A stretch of DNA of 9,978 nt from Candidatus Aminicenantota bacterium (GCA_029939015.1 JAOZTV010000003.1:12865-22842); one strand, 5' to 3'; shown: positions 1-7,947, counted from the first letter of the stretch. A program made the numbers and translations. The notes: generated by a model from the sequence alone, not told the origin.

Positions 1-3
1 AAA

Positions 4-9
4 AAGGAG
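4..9 (+). promoter_or_regulatory. Ribosome binding site of clpB
   Basis: AAGGAG lies six bases before the ATG at 16 and supports that start. Only 15 bases precede the gene in the window, so its promoter and any heat-shock operator lie outside. Confidence 0.85.
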
Positions 10-15
10 TATAAA

Positions 16-2577
16 ATGAATAGAGATAAATTTACAATAAAAGCTAATCAGATAATTGAAAAAAGTTTACAAGTTGCCGAGGAGTATGGTAATCAAGAAA
101 TAAAACCTCTACATTTAGCATTTTCTATTATTTCTGACAATGAAAATATTGTGCCTGAAACAATAAAAAAGCTTGGATTTAATGTCGAAAATGTTAAAAA
201 TAGTATAGAATCTGGCATTCAAAAATTGCCTAAAGTAACAGGTGCTAACGTATATGGAGGAAATGATTTTAGAAAAAGCCTTGATAAGGCTCAAAAAATA
301 GCAGATAAATTTAAAGACGACTATGTTTCAACGGAGCATATTTTTCTTGCCATTTTGGAAGAAAAAGGTGGTACTGAAAAAATATTAAACAAAATTGGGA
401 TTAACCATGAAAACTTTCTGAAAGGACTTATGGAACTTAGAGGCGGACAAAAAATCACTGGGCAGAACCCCGAAGACACATATCAGGCATTAAAACAATA
501 TGGGATTGATCTTGTTGATAATGCAAAAAAAGGTAAGATAGACCCTGTCATTGGAAGAGATGAGGAAATAAGAAGGGTTATGCAGGTGCTAGTACGAAGA
601 ACAAAAAACAATCCTGTTCTTATTGGAGAGGCTGGAGTTGGCAAAACTGCAATAGTTGAGGGTATCGCTGTAAAAATTGCCCAGAATGAAGTTCCTGAAC
701 TTTTAAAAGACAAACGAATAATGACACTTGATATAAGTAGTCTAATAGCAGGTGCAAAATATAGAGGCGAATTTGAAGAGAGATTAAAGGCGGTTATCAA
801 AGAAGTTACAGAGTCAGATGGTGAAATAATTCTCTTTATTGACGAATTACATACTATTGTAGGAGCCGGAGCCTCAGAGGGTGCTTCTGATGCTTCAAAT
901 ATTCTAAAACCTGCTCTTGCAAGAGGTGAGTTAAGAACAATTGGAGCTACTACTATCAATGAATATAAAAAATATATTGAAAAAGACCTTGCACTCGAAA
1001 GACGCTTTCAACCTGTGTTTGTTAAAGAGCCTACTGTTCAGGACACAATTTCTATCCTGTTTGGGATAAAGGATAAATACGAGATACATCATGGGATTGA
1101 AATTGCAGATTCAGCAATAATTGCTGCTGCCAGATTATCAGACAGATATATTTCGGACAGATTTCTACCAGATAAGGCAATTGATTTAATTGATGAGGCT
1201 TCTTCAAAGGTAAGAATTGACCTTCACTCAAATCCTGAAGAATTAGACATTATTAATAGAAAAATAACACAAAAAGAAATTGAAAAATTAGTCTTAAAAG
1301 GAGAGAACAGAGGAGATGCCAAAGAAAACCTGAGTAATATTATTGGAGACTTAGAAGAATTGAAAAAAGAAAAGTCAGCAATTGAAAAACAATTAAAAGA
1401 AGAAAAATTTCTTATAACAAAAATTACAAATATTAAAACTGAATTGGAAAAATTAAAAAGCGAACAGGTAAAATCTGAAAAATCAAATAATTACGAAAGA
1501 GCATCAGAGCTAAAACATAAATATATTCCAGAGAAAGAACAGGAAATAATCAATATACAGAACAGTCTTGATATTATACAGAAAGACGGAAAATTACTCA
1601 ACGAAGTAATTGATGAAGCTGATATTGCCGATATTGTTGCAAAGTGGACAGGAATACCTGTAAAAAAACTCCTCGACGCCGATAAGACAAGGCTTTTAAA
1701 GATGGAAAACATATTAAAACAAAGAGTAAAAGGACAGGATGATGCAATAGATTTAGTCTCAAGGGTTATAAGAAGATCAAAAGCAGGGATTAGCACACCT
1801 GATAGACCAATTGGTTCTTTACTCTTCCTTGGGCCGACAGGGGTTGGAAAAACTGAACTGGCTAAAACTCTAACTTCTTTTCTTTTTGACAACGAAAACG
1901 CAATTGTTAGAATTGATATGTCAGAGTATATGGAAAAACACTCTGTATCAAAACTGTTAGGTGCACCTCCCGGATATATTGGATATGATGAAGGTGGACA
2001 ATTAACCGAAGCAATAAAAAGAAGACCTTATTCTGTTGTATTACTTGATGAAATAGAAAAAGCACATCCAGATGTATTCAATATTTTATTACAGATACTT
2101 GACGAGGGTCATTTAACAGATTCTAAAGGCAAGAGAATAAATTTCAAAAACACATTGATAATAATGACATCAAATATTGGCTCAGAAATAATTATGGACA
2201 GCTCAGACTACTCAGAGATAAAAGAAAAGCTTGACAAGCTACTCTATAAGAATTTTAAACCAGAATTTATAAATAGAATTGATGAAATCATTACCTTTAA
2301 GCCTCTATCACCTGATATTATTAAAGAGATAGCAGTTCAACAAATTAAAATTCTTAACACTTATCTTAAAGACTCAAACTTCTCTATTGAACTTACAGAA
2401 AACGCCTACGATGCCCTGGCAAGATTAGGATATGATGCAAATCTTGGAGCAAGACCTTTAAAAAGGATTATTCAAAGAGAAATACAGGATAAGCTGTCAA
2501 CAATAATACTTGAGGGCAAACCTATTAAAGACAATATTATTAATATTGACTATAAAGATGATATTTTTACTTTTTAA
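16..2577 (+). CDS. clpB: ATP-dependent protein disaggregase ClpB (Hsp100, AAA+)
   Basis: Cytoplasmic hexameric chaperone that threads aggregated proteins through its pore using ATP, working with DnaK/DnaJ/GrpE in known systems. The 853 residues match the usual ClpB length. The N-terminal Clp repeat domain covers about 1-145. The first AAA+ module has Walker A GEAGVGKT at 204-211, a pore-loop Tyr at 249 in [11 protein letters not shown], Walker B IILFIDE at 271-277 and the Arg pair 329-330. A charged middle domain (about 405-525, rich in Lys and Glu, coiled-coil-like) separates it from the second module, with Walker A GPTGVGKT at 606-613, pore loop GYIGY at 653-657, Walker B VVLLDE at 674-679, Arg754 in the FINRIDE motif and sensor 2 GARPLKR at 811-817. 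The full middle domain and the absence of a ClpP-binding loop that I can recognise favour ClpB over ClpA or ClpC. No key residue is missing. It ends tail to tail with the helicase, overlapping by 11 bp. Confidence 0.97.
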   Translation: MNRDKFTIKANQIIEKSLQVAEEYGNQEIKPLHLAFSIISDNENIVPETIKKLGFNVENVKNSIESGIQKLPKVTGANVYGGNDFRKSLDKAQKIADKFKDDYVSTEHIFLAILEEKGGTEKILNKIGINHENFLKGLMELRGGQKITGQNPEDTYQALKQYGIDLVDNAKKGKIDPVIGRDEEIRRVMQVLVRRTKNNPVLIGEAGVGKTAIVEGIAVKIAQNEVPELLKDKRIMTLDISSLIAGAKYRGEFEERLKAVIKEVTESDGEIILFIDELHTIVGAGASEGASDASNILKPALARGELRTIGATTINEYKKYIEKDLALERRFQPVFVKEPTVQDTISILFGIKDKYEIHHGIEIADSAIIAAARLSDRYISDRFLPDKAIDLIDEASSKVRIDLHSNPEELDIINRKITQKEIEKLVLKGENRGDAKENLSNIIGDLEELKKEKSAIEKQLKEEKFLITKITNIKTELEKLKSEQVKSEKSNNYERASELKHKYIPEKEQEIINIQNSLDIIQKDGKLLNEVIDEADIADIVAKWTGIPVKKLLDADKTRLLKMENILKQRVKGQDDAIDLVSRVIRRSKAGISTPDRPIGSLLFLGPTGVGKTELAKTLTSFLFDNENAIVRIDMSEYMEKHSVSKLLGAPPGYIGYDEGGQLTEAIKRRPYSVVLLDEIEKAHPDVFNILLQILDEGHLTDSKGKRINFKNTLIIMTSNIGSEIIMDSSDYSEIKEKLDKLLYKNFKPEFINRIDEIITFKPLSPDIIKEIAVQQIKILNTYLKDSNFSIELTENAYDALARLGYDANLGARPLKRIIQREIQDKLSTIILEGKPIKDNIINIDYKDDIFTF

Positions 2578-4156
2578 AAAAAGAAATTATTCTCTTTATT
2601 AGTTTCTTTTTCTGTTTTTTCTCTGTTTTTACTATTGCAGGTTTGGTGGTTTTAATCGTTTTGCCATCCTTACTTGTAATAGTAAAATCTTCACCGTATT
2701 TCTTTTTATAATACGCCAATCTGTCTTCTGTTGAAGATGACTTTATGTCGTCCCTTTTCTGATATTTCTTTTTAGGTTTTGCAATGTTTTTCTTTTTATC
2801 TATTTTAGTAGCTTCCTTTTTTGCTTTCCATTTATCTTTATTAGGTTTTATATCCTTAGTTCTAACATTGTTTTTTTCATTTGTTTTTTCAGTAACTTTT
2901 TTCCTGTCAGTTTTAACCCTAGGTTTATCTTTTTTAAAAGGTTTTCTTTTTGTACCTGTCATATCCATATCTTTAAAACCTTTTTTTGCTTCTATATAAT
3001 AATCATCATCTGCAAATTCAACTGGGATTTTTTCTCCAATAAAGTCTTCAATTGCATCCAGATTATAAACATATTTATCACAGCCAAAAGATATTGCCTT
3101 ACCTGATTTTCCTGCTCTTGCAGTTCGTCCTACCCTGTGTACATAGCTTTCTGCTTCATTTGGCAAATCATAATTTATTACCATTTCAAGGTCATCAACA
3201 TGCAGACCCCTTGCAGCAACATCTGTAGCAACAAGTATTTGCAATTTGTTTTTTTTAAAATCTTCGATTGTACTTATTCTCTTACTCTGTTTGAGATCGC
3301 CAATAAGATATGAACTTACAAACCCATTATGCTCAAGCTTTTTTGACACCTTTATCGCCTCATTTTTCATATTTGTAAAAACAAGTACATTTTTAGGGAC
3401 TTCTTTTTTGATTATCCCAAGCATAAGGTTAAATTTTTCAGCACTTCCAACATGAAAAAGTGTTTGAGATATATTACCAACCACCATATCCTCAGGGGTT
3501 ATTTCAATTTTTTCAGGTTTATCCATAAAATTTCTTACAATCATTCTCGCTTCATTACTCAGAGTTGCAGAAAACATCATAGTTTGTCGATTTTCCTTTG
3601 ATGGCATCTTTCTAATGATTCTTTGAACATCAGGATAAAAACCCATATCAAACAATCTATCTGCCTCATCAATAACCAAAAAATTAAAATCTTTTAAAAT
3701 AAGTTTTTTTTGCTCCATAAAATCTAAAATACGCCCTGGTGTTCCGATAACAACATCCACTTTTTTTTTTAGAAGTAATTCCTGGCTATTATAACCTACT
3801 CCACCATAAAAACTTCCAATTAATAAACCCATTTTTTTCCCAATAAGTTTTGCTTCCTTTTCAATTTGAATAGCAAGTTCTCTTGTTGGAGATAATATTA
3901 AAGTTTTTTTCCTTAAATTCCCCTGCTCAGAATTATCTTTATTTAATTGAGCAAAGATAGAAATAAGAAAAGCGGCTGTCTTGCCTGTACCAGTTTGAGA
4001 CATTACAGTTATGTCTGTACCTTTTAGAGAAAACTCAAATGTTTTCTCTTGAACAGTTGTACAATTTTCATAACCGGCATCACTTATTCCTGCAAGAAGA
4101 TTATCTGTAAAAGAGTAATCTGTAAATTTTTTATTACTTATATTTTTATTTTCCAT
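2567..4156 (-). CDS. DEAD-box ATP-dependent RNA helicase, RhlB/RhlE type
   Basis: Unwinds short RNA duplexes using ATP; relatives act in mRNA decay and ribosome assembly. All core motifs are present in 529 residues: Q motif (Phe16, Gln36), motif I SQTGTGKT 53-60, Ia PTRELA 90-95, Ib TPGR 139-142, II DEAD 163-166, III SAT 196-198, IVa around IGDLKQSKR 285-293, V ATDVAARGLHV 310-320 and VI HRVGRTARAG 340-349. The GLHV form of motif V and the CTTVQ form of the Q motif look more like RhlB than RhlE, but the exact subfamily is uncertain. Residues 390-529 form a very Lys-rich tail, probably an RNA-binding extension, with a less basic stretch at 474-500. The start is the first ATG; an AAAGGA lies 12 bases upstream, farther than usual. 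It follows the unknown 293-residue gene by 40 bp and is probably co-transcribed with it. A run of ten A residues interrupts the gene at 3761-3770. Confidence 0.94.
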   Translation of the reverse strand: MENKNISNKKFTDYSFTDNLLAGISDAGYENCTTVQEKTFEFSLKGTDITVMSQTGTGKTAAFLISIFAQLNKDNSEQGNLRKKTLILSPTRELAIQIEKEAKLIGKKMGLLIGSFYGGVGYNSQELLLKKKVDVVIGTPGRILDFMEQKKLILKDFNFLVIDEADRLFDMGFYPDVQRIIRKMPSKENRQTMMFSATLSNEARMIVRNFMDKPEKIEITPEDMVVGNISQTLFHVGSAEKFNLMLGIIKKEVPKNVLVFTNMKNEAIKVSKKLEHNGFVSSYLIGDLKQSKRISTIEDFKKNKLQILVATDVAARGLHVDDLEMVINYDLPNEAESYVHRVGRTARAGKSGKAISFGCDKYVYNLDAIEDFIGEKIPVEFADDDYYIEAKKGFKDMDMTGTKRKPFKKDKPRVKTDRKKVTEKTNEKNNVRTKDIKPNKDKWKAKKEATKIDKKKNIAKPKKKYQKRDDIKSSSTEDRLAYYKKKYGEDFTITSKDGKTIKTTKPAIVKTEKKQKKKLIKRIISFFKK

Positions 4157-4196
4157 ATTTTTTATTTTTCCTTTAATCTTTTATAAAACAAATTAG

Positions 4197-5078
4197 CTAT
4201 ACTTCCATTTTGGAGATCTTATAATGAAGATGAAATGTTAATTTTCTTAAATACTGCAAAGCATCTTTTAAATCTTTTGAAAATTTTGTCAGATATTTCA
4301 CAAAATCATTTTCCTCTCTCAAACGTAATTTAACCTCAAATTCACCTGTAAAATCCCTAATTTCAATCATAAGGTTCTGAATATAAATCACACTATCAAG
4401 AACATCGTTTAGTCTTGCAGTTGGTATGAGATGAATTGAAGTATCACGGAATAATTTCACCCTTTCCATTGAATCTCTGAAAACTTCTTTTACAAGATAG
4501 TCAATCTCATTGAGGTATGGTTTTTCATAATCATCAAAATATCTTATTTTATGTTTTGCCCTCTCCTGCATTTTTTCATTTTGCTCTAATAATGACAGGA
4601 AGTATTTTTTTAGGCCAAGATATTTTCTTTCAAATTTACCAATATTTATAAAATCTCTTCCAATATAAATTTTATCCTTATAGGCTGTTGTTAATTCATC
4701 CTCATAATGAGAGTAAAATTTCACTTCAAATCTATGGTCCCTGCTATGTGACATTCTTGCAATAAAAACACTTTGAGCACTGGACAAATAATACGAATTT
4801 TCTTCAATAATTGCACTATATTTGAATAGAGACTTCAGAATGTAATCCTTTAATGAGTTCAAAAACTGTTCATTGTCTGCAATAAACATCGAAAGTTCAG
4901 GAAATTTCCCCCCTATCAATTGTATGTACATAGGTGAGTACAAATAATTATCACCATTTATATTAAATTCAAAATAAAATTTATTCAAAACTTTCTCATA
5001 AAGATTTGAATATATAATTTCTGGAATTCCTTCAAGCTTTTTATTATTATATTCTTTAAATACAGTTAATAATTCCAT
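4197..5078 (-). CDS. Uncharacterised 293-residue protein
   Basis: I do not recognise this family. The 293-residue product has no signal peptide, no membrane span and apparently no Cys or Trp, so it is probably a soluble cytoplasmic protein. It is rich in Tyr, Phe, Lys and Glu. The N-terminal half mixes predicted strands and helices and includes a His/Arg cluster, MSHSRDHRFEVKFYSH, at about residues 109-124. The second half (about 150-293) looks almost entirely helical, with a charged stretch at 163-180 and two long amphipathic helices near the end. No nucleotide-binding, HTH or metal-binding motif is evident. The start is well supported by GGAGG four bases before the ATG and by its own promoter. 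It is followed by the DEAD-box helicase after 40 bp, so the two probably share a transcript; a role in RNA metabolism is only a guess from position. Confidence 0.85.
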   Translation of the reverse strand: MELLTVFKEYNNKKLEGIPEIIYSNLYEKVLNKFYFEFNINGDNYLYSPMYIQLIGGKFPELSMFIADNEQFLNSLKDYILKSLFKYSAIIEENSYYLSSAQSVFIARMSHSRDHRFEVKFYSHYEDELTTAYKDKIYIGRDFINIGKFERKYLGLKKYFLSLLEQNEKMQERAKHKIRYFDDYEKPYLNEIDYLVKEVFRDSMERVKLFRDTSIHLIPTARLNDVLDSVIYIQNLMIEIRDFTGEFEVKLRLREENDFVKYLTKFSKDLKDALQYLRKLTFHLHYKISKMEV

Positions 5079-5082
5079 TTTT

Positions 5083-5087
5083 CCTCC
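5083..5087 (-). promoter_or_regulatory. Ribosome binding site of the 293-residue gene
   Basis: On the minus strand GGAGG is followed by four A residues and then the ATG at 5078. It is one of the strongest Shine-Dalgarno sequences in the window and contrasts with the PBP1A and sigma genes, which have none. Confidence 0.8.
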
Positions 5088-5108
5088 AATTTCTTATTCA
5101 ACATATTT

Positions 5109-5137
5109 ATTATATTTGATTAAAAAAAAAAAGTAAA
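5109..5137 (-). promoter_or_regulatory. Sigma-70-type promoter for the 293-residue gene and helicase
   Basis: On the minus strand a -35 box TTTACT (5137-5132) is followed after 17 bases by a perfect -10 box TATAAT (5114-5109). Transcription would start near 5102 and give a leader of about 24 nt containing the GGAGG site. The spacer includes a run of eleven T residues. It lies in the 92-bp gap after the PBP1A gene, so this gene and the helicase can be expressed independently of PBP1A. Chance boxes are common in such AT-rich DNA, but spacing and position are both right. Confidence 0.6.
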
Positions 5138-5170
5138 CAAAAACAATAATAAATTTTAATTAACTATTTC

Positions 5171-7696
5171 CTATTCCTCTTCTTCTTCATCTCCATAATA
5201 ATCGGTTATATTTTCGTGGTCATCTTCATTACAAATTTCGTTAGGTTCTTTACCTGCTAAATAAGCCTCAAGAAATGGGTATAAACAAGATTCTGCTTTT
5301 AATTTACCTGTAAATTTGTCTATCATTACCATTATTATACCAGGTGGCTTTTTAAACTGTGGAGTTGGTAATATTACCTCATCTTTTTCATACATATCTT
5401 TTAGGTATGGTTTTAAAAATTCTACAAAAACAGGTCCTGCCACCCTTGAACCTGTTTCGTTATTTCCAAGTGATTTTACTTTTTTATCGTAACCAACCCA
5501 GACAGCAATAGTAATCTTTGGTGTAAACCCAATAAACCAGGCATTTGTAAAATCATTTGTTGTACCTGTTTTAGCTCCTATAGGAATTTTATATTTCAAT
5601 GTAAGCCTATTTGCTTTACGTCCCGTACCACTTTTTACAACACCCTGCATTAAATAATTCATAGAATAAGCTGTTGCTGAATTAATTACCTGCCTGATCT
5701 GAGGCTCGTTCTGTTCTATAATACTATTATTTCTCTCTGTCACCTTTGTAATAAAAAAAGGTTCAACTCTTTTTCCAAGGTTTGGAAAGACTGTATAAGC
5801 AGCAGCCATTTTTATTGGAGATTCTTCAAAAGCACCCAGAGATATAGAAATATACGGCCTCCATTTTTCAGCAATTCCAAATTTTCTTGCAAAGGACAAA
5901 ATCCTTTCGGGGGTAATCCGTTCTGCTATCCTTGCAGTAACAACGTTTCTTGACTGTTCTAAAGCCCTTCTAAACGTAATTGGTCCCACATAATCATCTG
6001 CATGATTTTGAGGCTCCCATACTTCTTCAGCCCATGGCCCCTCATAGGTAAAAGGTTCATCATCAACTATGGTTGAGGGCGTATAACCGTTTAGCAAGGC
6101 CAGTGTATATATAAATGGTTTTACCGTTGACCCTATCTGTCGTTTCCCCTGAGTTGCATTATTCCATTTAGATTTCCCGAATGAATAACCACCAACAATT
6201 GCCTTGACCTTTCCTGTTTTATTTTCAATTACAACTATTGCTCCCTGAGGTTCAGGCTCTCTTTCAAGCTTGAGTGATACAAATGTTTTATCATCTCCTA
6301 TGTCTTTTATTTCAGAAATATATTTAGAGTTTTTCTCAATATTTTTTATAAGTTTCTTAGGTATCTTATTTATTTTAAATAAACCAACATCTCCCTTTTT
6401 CATAATTTTTGAGAGATAATTTCTTGTCCATTTTGCATCGCCTGCTTTAAGAATACCTGTTATGTTTCCAATCCTTATTATGGCTCTCTTATTATTTATC
6501 TTTATTACAATTCCTTCAATTATTTTGCCTTTTTCTAATAATGAATAGTTCCATGATTTAAGATTAAATGACAATAAATCTTTCTCTTCATCAATGATAT
6601 TACGAAGTCTAAAACCTGACTTCCATCCAATTCTTTTATCAACAGCTCTCAAACCTTTCTTTAGTGAATCTTCTGCCCATTGCTGCATTTTCATATTTAC
6701 CGTTGTATAAACTTTTAAACCGTTTTTATAAAGAGTATTGCCACCATAATTAGTTTCAATATTTTTCCTTACTTCTTCAAGAAAATATGCCCCTAACTCG
6801 TCATAAGCAATTTTCCTATTTTTAACTATTACCGGTAAAGGATGTTTTTTTGCAGCATCATACTCTTTCTTAGTAATAACTCTTTTAACAAATAATCGTT
6901 TTAATACTGTATTACGTTTTCTCCTGCAATTATCGGGATTTTTTTCAAGGTCATAAATGTTATTCGGACTTGGAATGATACCTGCAATAAAAGCAGCATC
7001 TGCTATCTTACTTACTTTAAAACTGAAACTTTTTTCTATCTCTGGAATTTTTTTATCCTCTTCATTCAATTCATCAATTCCCAACGCAAGACCATTTAAA
7101 TCCTTTCCAAAAAAATAAGAATAGGCTGATTTCACACCATAAATATTTTTACCAAGAAAAATTTTATTACAATAATAGGTAAGTATTTCTTCCTTTGTAT
7201 AATTACGTTCAACCTGAATTGCCAATAACATCTCTTTAAATTTTCTAGCAAAAGTCATATCTCTTTTTAGGAACAGATTTAAGACAAGCTGTTGAGTGAT
7301 TGAGCTTCCACCACCCTTTCGATTATTTGATAGAACTCCAATAACAGCCCTGATAACACCTTTTATATTTATTCCCCAGTGTGTATAAAAAATATTATCC
7401 TCGGCAACAATAATTGCCTGTTTTAGTATGTCAGGTATTTCACTCTGTTTGGCAATTTTTCTTTTTTCTATTGCAAATTCTTTTATTAAATTACCCTCAT
7501 CATCATAAATAGTTGTAGGTACTACCAACTGAATATCTTCAAGTTTTTTTAAAGTGTCAAAAGTGTTTTTATAAACAATATTTTTTAATGATTTTTCCGG
7601 ATTTGAAAAGAATATTCCAGTAATAATTCCCAATAGAATTATAATAACAGTAACCAATAAAAAATTAGCTATATTAATAATAATAGATTTCTTCAT
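5171..7696 (-). CDS. mrcA: Class A penicillin-binding protein (PBP1A family): glycosyltransferase and transpeptidase
   Basis: Membrane-anchored enzyme that polymerises lipid II into glycan strands and cross-links the peptides. Its 841 residues show an N-terminal anchor (about 5-30), then a GT51 domain with catalytic Glu99 in EDNIFYTHWG (99-108), GGSSITQQ (129-136; Ser where Thr is usual) and the third and fourth motifs around Glu155 and Glu170. An OB-like region (about 390-470) precedes the transpeptidase domain, which has STVK (Ser523, Lys526), SRN (582-584) and KTGT (709-712). All catalytic residues are present. About 20-25 residues seem to be inserted in GT51 at about 201-230, and the C-terminus is an acidic tail ending in Glu residues. 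The ATG is fixed by an in-frame TAA at 7708-7706 and has no Shine-Dalgarno sequence; an extended -10 box ends eight bases before it. PBP1A rather than PBP1B or 1C is the best fit from the OB region and the C-terminal motifs. Confidence 0.95.
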   Translation of the reverse strand: MKKSIIINIANFLLVTVIIILLGIITGIFFSNPEKSLKNIVYKNTFDTLKKLEDIQLVVPTTIYDDEGNLIKEFAIEKRKIAKQSEIPDILKQAIIVAEDNIFYTHWGINIKGVIRAVIGVLSNNRKGGGSSITQQLVLNLFLKRDMTFARKFKEMLLAIQVERNYTKEEILTYYCNKIFLGKNIYGVKSAYSYFFGKDLNGLALGIDELNEEDKKIPEIEKSFSFKVSKIADAAFIAGIIPSPNNIYDLEKNPDNCRRKRNTVLKRLFVKRVITKKEYDAAKKHPLPVIVKNRKIAYDELGAYFLEEVRKNIETNYGGNTLYKNGLKVYTTVNMKMQQWAEDSLKKGLRAVDKRIGWKSGFRLRNIIDEEKDLLSFNLKSWNYSLLEKGKIIEGIVIKINNKRAIIRIGNITGILKAGDAKWTRNYLSKIMKKGDVGLFKINKIPKKLIKNIEKNSKYISEIKDIGDDKTFVSLKLEREPEPQGAIVVIENKTGKVKAIVGGYSFGKSKWNNATQGKRQIGSTVKPFIYTLALLNGYTPSTIVDDEPFTYEGPWAEEVWEPQNHADDYVGPITFRRALEQSRNVVTARIAERITPERILSFARKFGIAEKWRPYISISLGAFEESPIKMAAAYTVFPNLGKRVEPFFITKVTERNNSIIEQNEPQIRQVINSATAYSMNYLMQGVVKSGTGRKANRLTLKYKIPIGAKTGTTNDFTNAWFIGFTPKITIAVWVGYDKKVKSLGNNETGSRVAGPVFVEFLKPYLKDMYEKDEVILPTPQFKKPPGIIMVMIDKFTGKLKAESCLYPFLEAYLAGKEPNEICNEDDHENITDYYGDEEEEE

Positions 7697-7704
7697 AATG
7701 TGAA

Positions 7705-7713
7705 ATTATAACA
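7705..7713 (-). promoter_or_regulatory. Extended -10 promoter directly upstream of the PBP1A gene
   Basis: The minus strand reads TGTTATAAT, a perfect TGnTATAAT extended -10 element; no good -35 box is seen 16-18 bases upstream. A start about seven bases downstream would fall near 7698, only two bases before the ATG at 7696, so the mRNA would be leaderless or nearly so. The block 7726-7705 is also shared with the region upstream of the sigma gene. Confidence 0.55.
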
Positions 7714-7804
7714 TATAAGATAAAGTTAAGAAAACTAATACTGTTGAACATAAATCCGTGGACGCTTTTAAGGTCGCTTCCGGTGATACCTATTCCGCTA
7801 ACGC

Positions 7805-7826
7805 AAAAAATTGTGCTCAATTTTTT
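7805..7826. repeat. Perfect 9-bp hairpin in the non-coding gap
   Basis: AAAAAATTG and CAATTTTTT flank a TGCT loop, giving nine perfect pairs, mostly A-T. It is the first of two apical hairpins in the candidate structured element. Confidence 0.7.
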
Positions 7827-7840
7827 ACTCCAAGTCCTCA

Positions 7841-7863
7841 AAAACTCAGGCTTTCTGAGTTTT
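7841..7863. terminator. Possible bidirectional intrinsic terminator
   Basis: AAAACTCAG and CTGAGTTTT pair perfectly over nine bases around the loop GCTTT. On the minus strand the CTCAG/CTGAG stem is followed by five T residues, so it could end the sigma/anti-sigma transcript about 100 bases after the anti-sigma stop; on the plus strand four T residues follow. The G+C core is only five pairs, so termination may be partial. It may equally be just an apical hairpin of the larger fold. Confidence 0.4.
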
Positions 7864-7898
7864 CTGCGGGGCACGCTTCACAGGAAGTAACCTCACGC

Positions 7899-7926
7899 TT
7901 ACTGGGTATGGGATTATGCCCAGTAA
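7899..7926. repeat. 11-bp hairpin at the anti-sigma-proximal end of the gap
   Basis: TTACTGGGTAT pairs with ATGCCCAGTAA around the loop GGGATT. One pair (7907 with 7918) is G-U on the plus strand and a mismatch on the minus strand. Its arms overlap the CAGTA segment used in the closing stem, so the two pairings exclude each other in part. Confidence 0.7.
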
Positions 7927-7947
7927 TAATAGTTTTCTGGTAGGAGA

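Larger units (their letters stand above)
7729..7938. ncRNA. Candidate structured RNA or long dyad element, strand unresolved
   Basis: The gap between the anti-sigma and PBP1A genes is richer in G+C than its surroundings and folds end to end. AGAAAACTA (7729-7737) pairs perfectly with TAGTTTTCT (7930-7938), and TACTG (7739-7743) pairs with CAGTA (7921-7925). Inside, 7771-7786 pairs with 7878-7893 (13 Watson-Crick pairs, one G-U, two mismatches on the plus strand). CGTG/CACG (7757-7760 with 7894-7897) may extend it outwards across a bulge, and TTCCGC/GCGGGG (7793-7798 with 7866-7871) inwards. Two perfect hairpins fill the apex and a third lies on the 3' side. Four pairs are G-U if the plus strand is transcribed against two for the minus strand, a slight lean to plus. 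A possible plus promoter is TTCATA-16-TATAAG (7692-7719). It could be an independent RNA, a 3' UTR of the anti-sigma mRNA, or a small mobile element with 9-bp inverted ends. I recognise no riboswitch, tmRNA, SRP or RNase P signature. Confidence 0.5.

Noticed and set aside
483..1892. Long minus-strand open frames inside clpB
   Set aside because: Antisense to a complete, highly conserved gene; low-complexity Ser/Ile/Phe-rich products typical of shadow frames.
2784..3455. Plus-strand Phe/Leu/Ser-rich frames inside the helicase
   Set aside because: They mirror Lys-rich and A-rich coding on the other strand; the hydrophobic look is an artefact of poly-T.
7674..7874. Minus-strand frame of 66 codons across the gap and the PBP1A start
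   Set aside because: It overlaps the PBP1A start out of frame and runs through hairpins and the promoter, and I see no ribosome binding site.
7758..7943. Plus-strand frame of 61 codons covering the non-coding gap
   Set aside because: It begins with GTG without a ribosome binding site, and the inverted-repeat structure explains the conserved-looking sequence better than coding. It would become plausible only if relatives kept the frame.
7697..7947. Known riboswitch, tmRNA, SRP RNA or RNase P RNA in the gap
   Set aside because: I looked for the conserved cores of cobalamin, thiamine, FMN, SAM and cyclic-di-GMP riboswitches and of the three housekeeping RNAs and found none; a short GGTGA match to the cobalamin core is chance.
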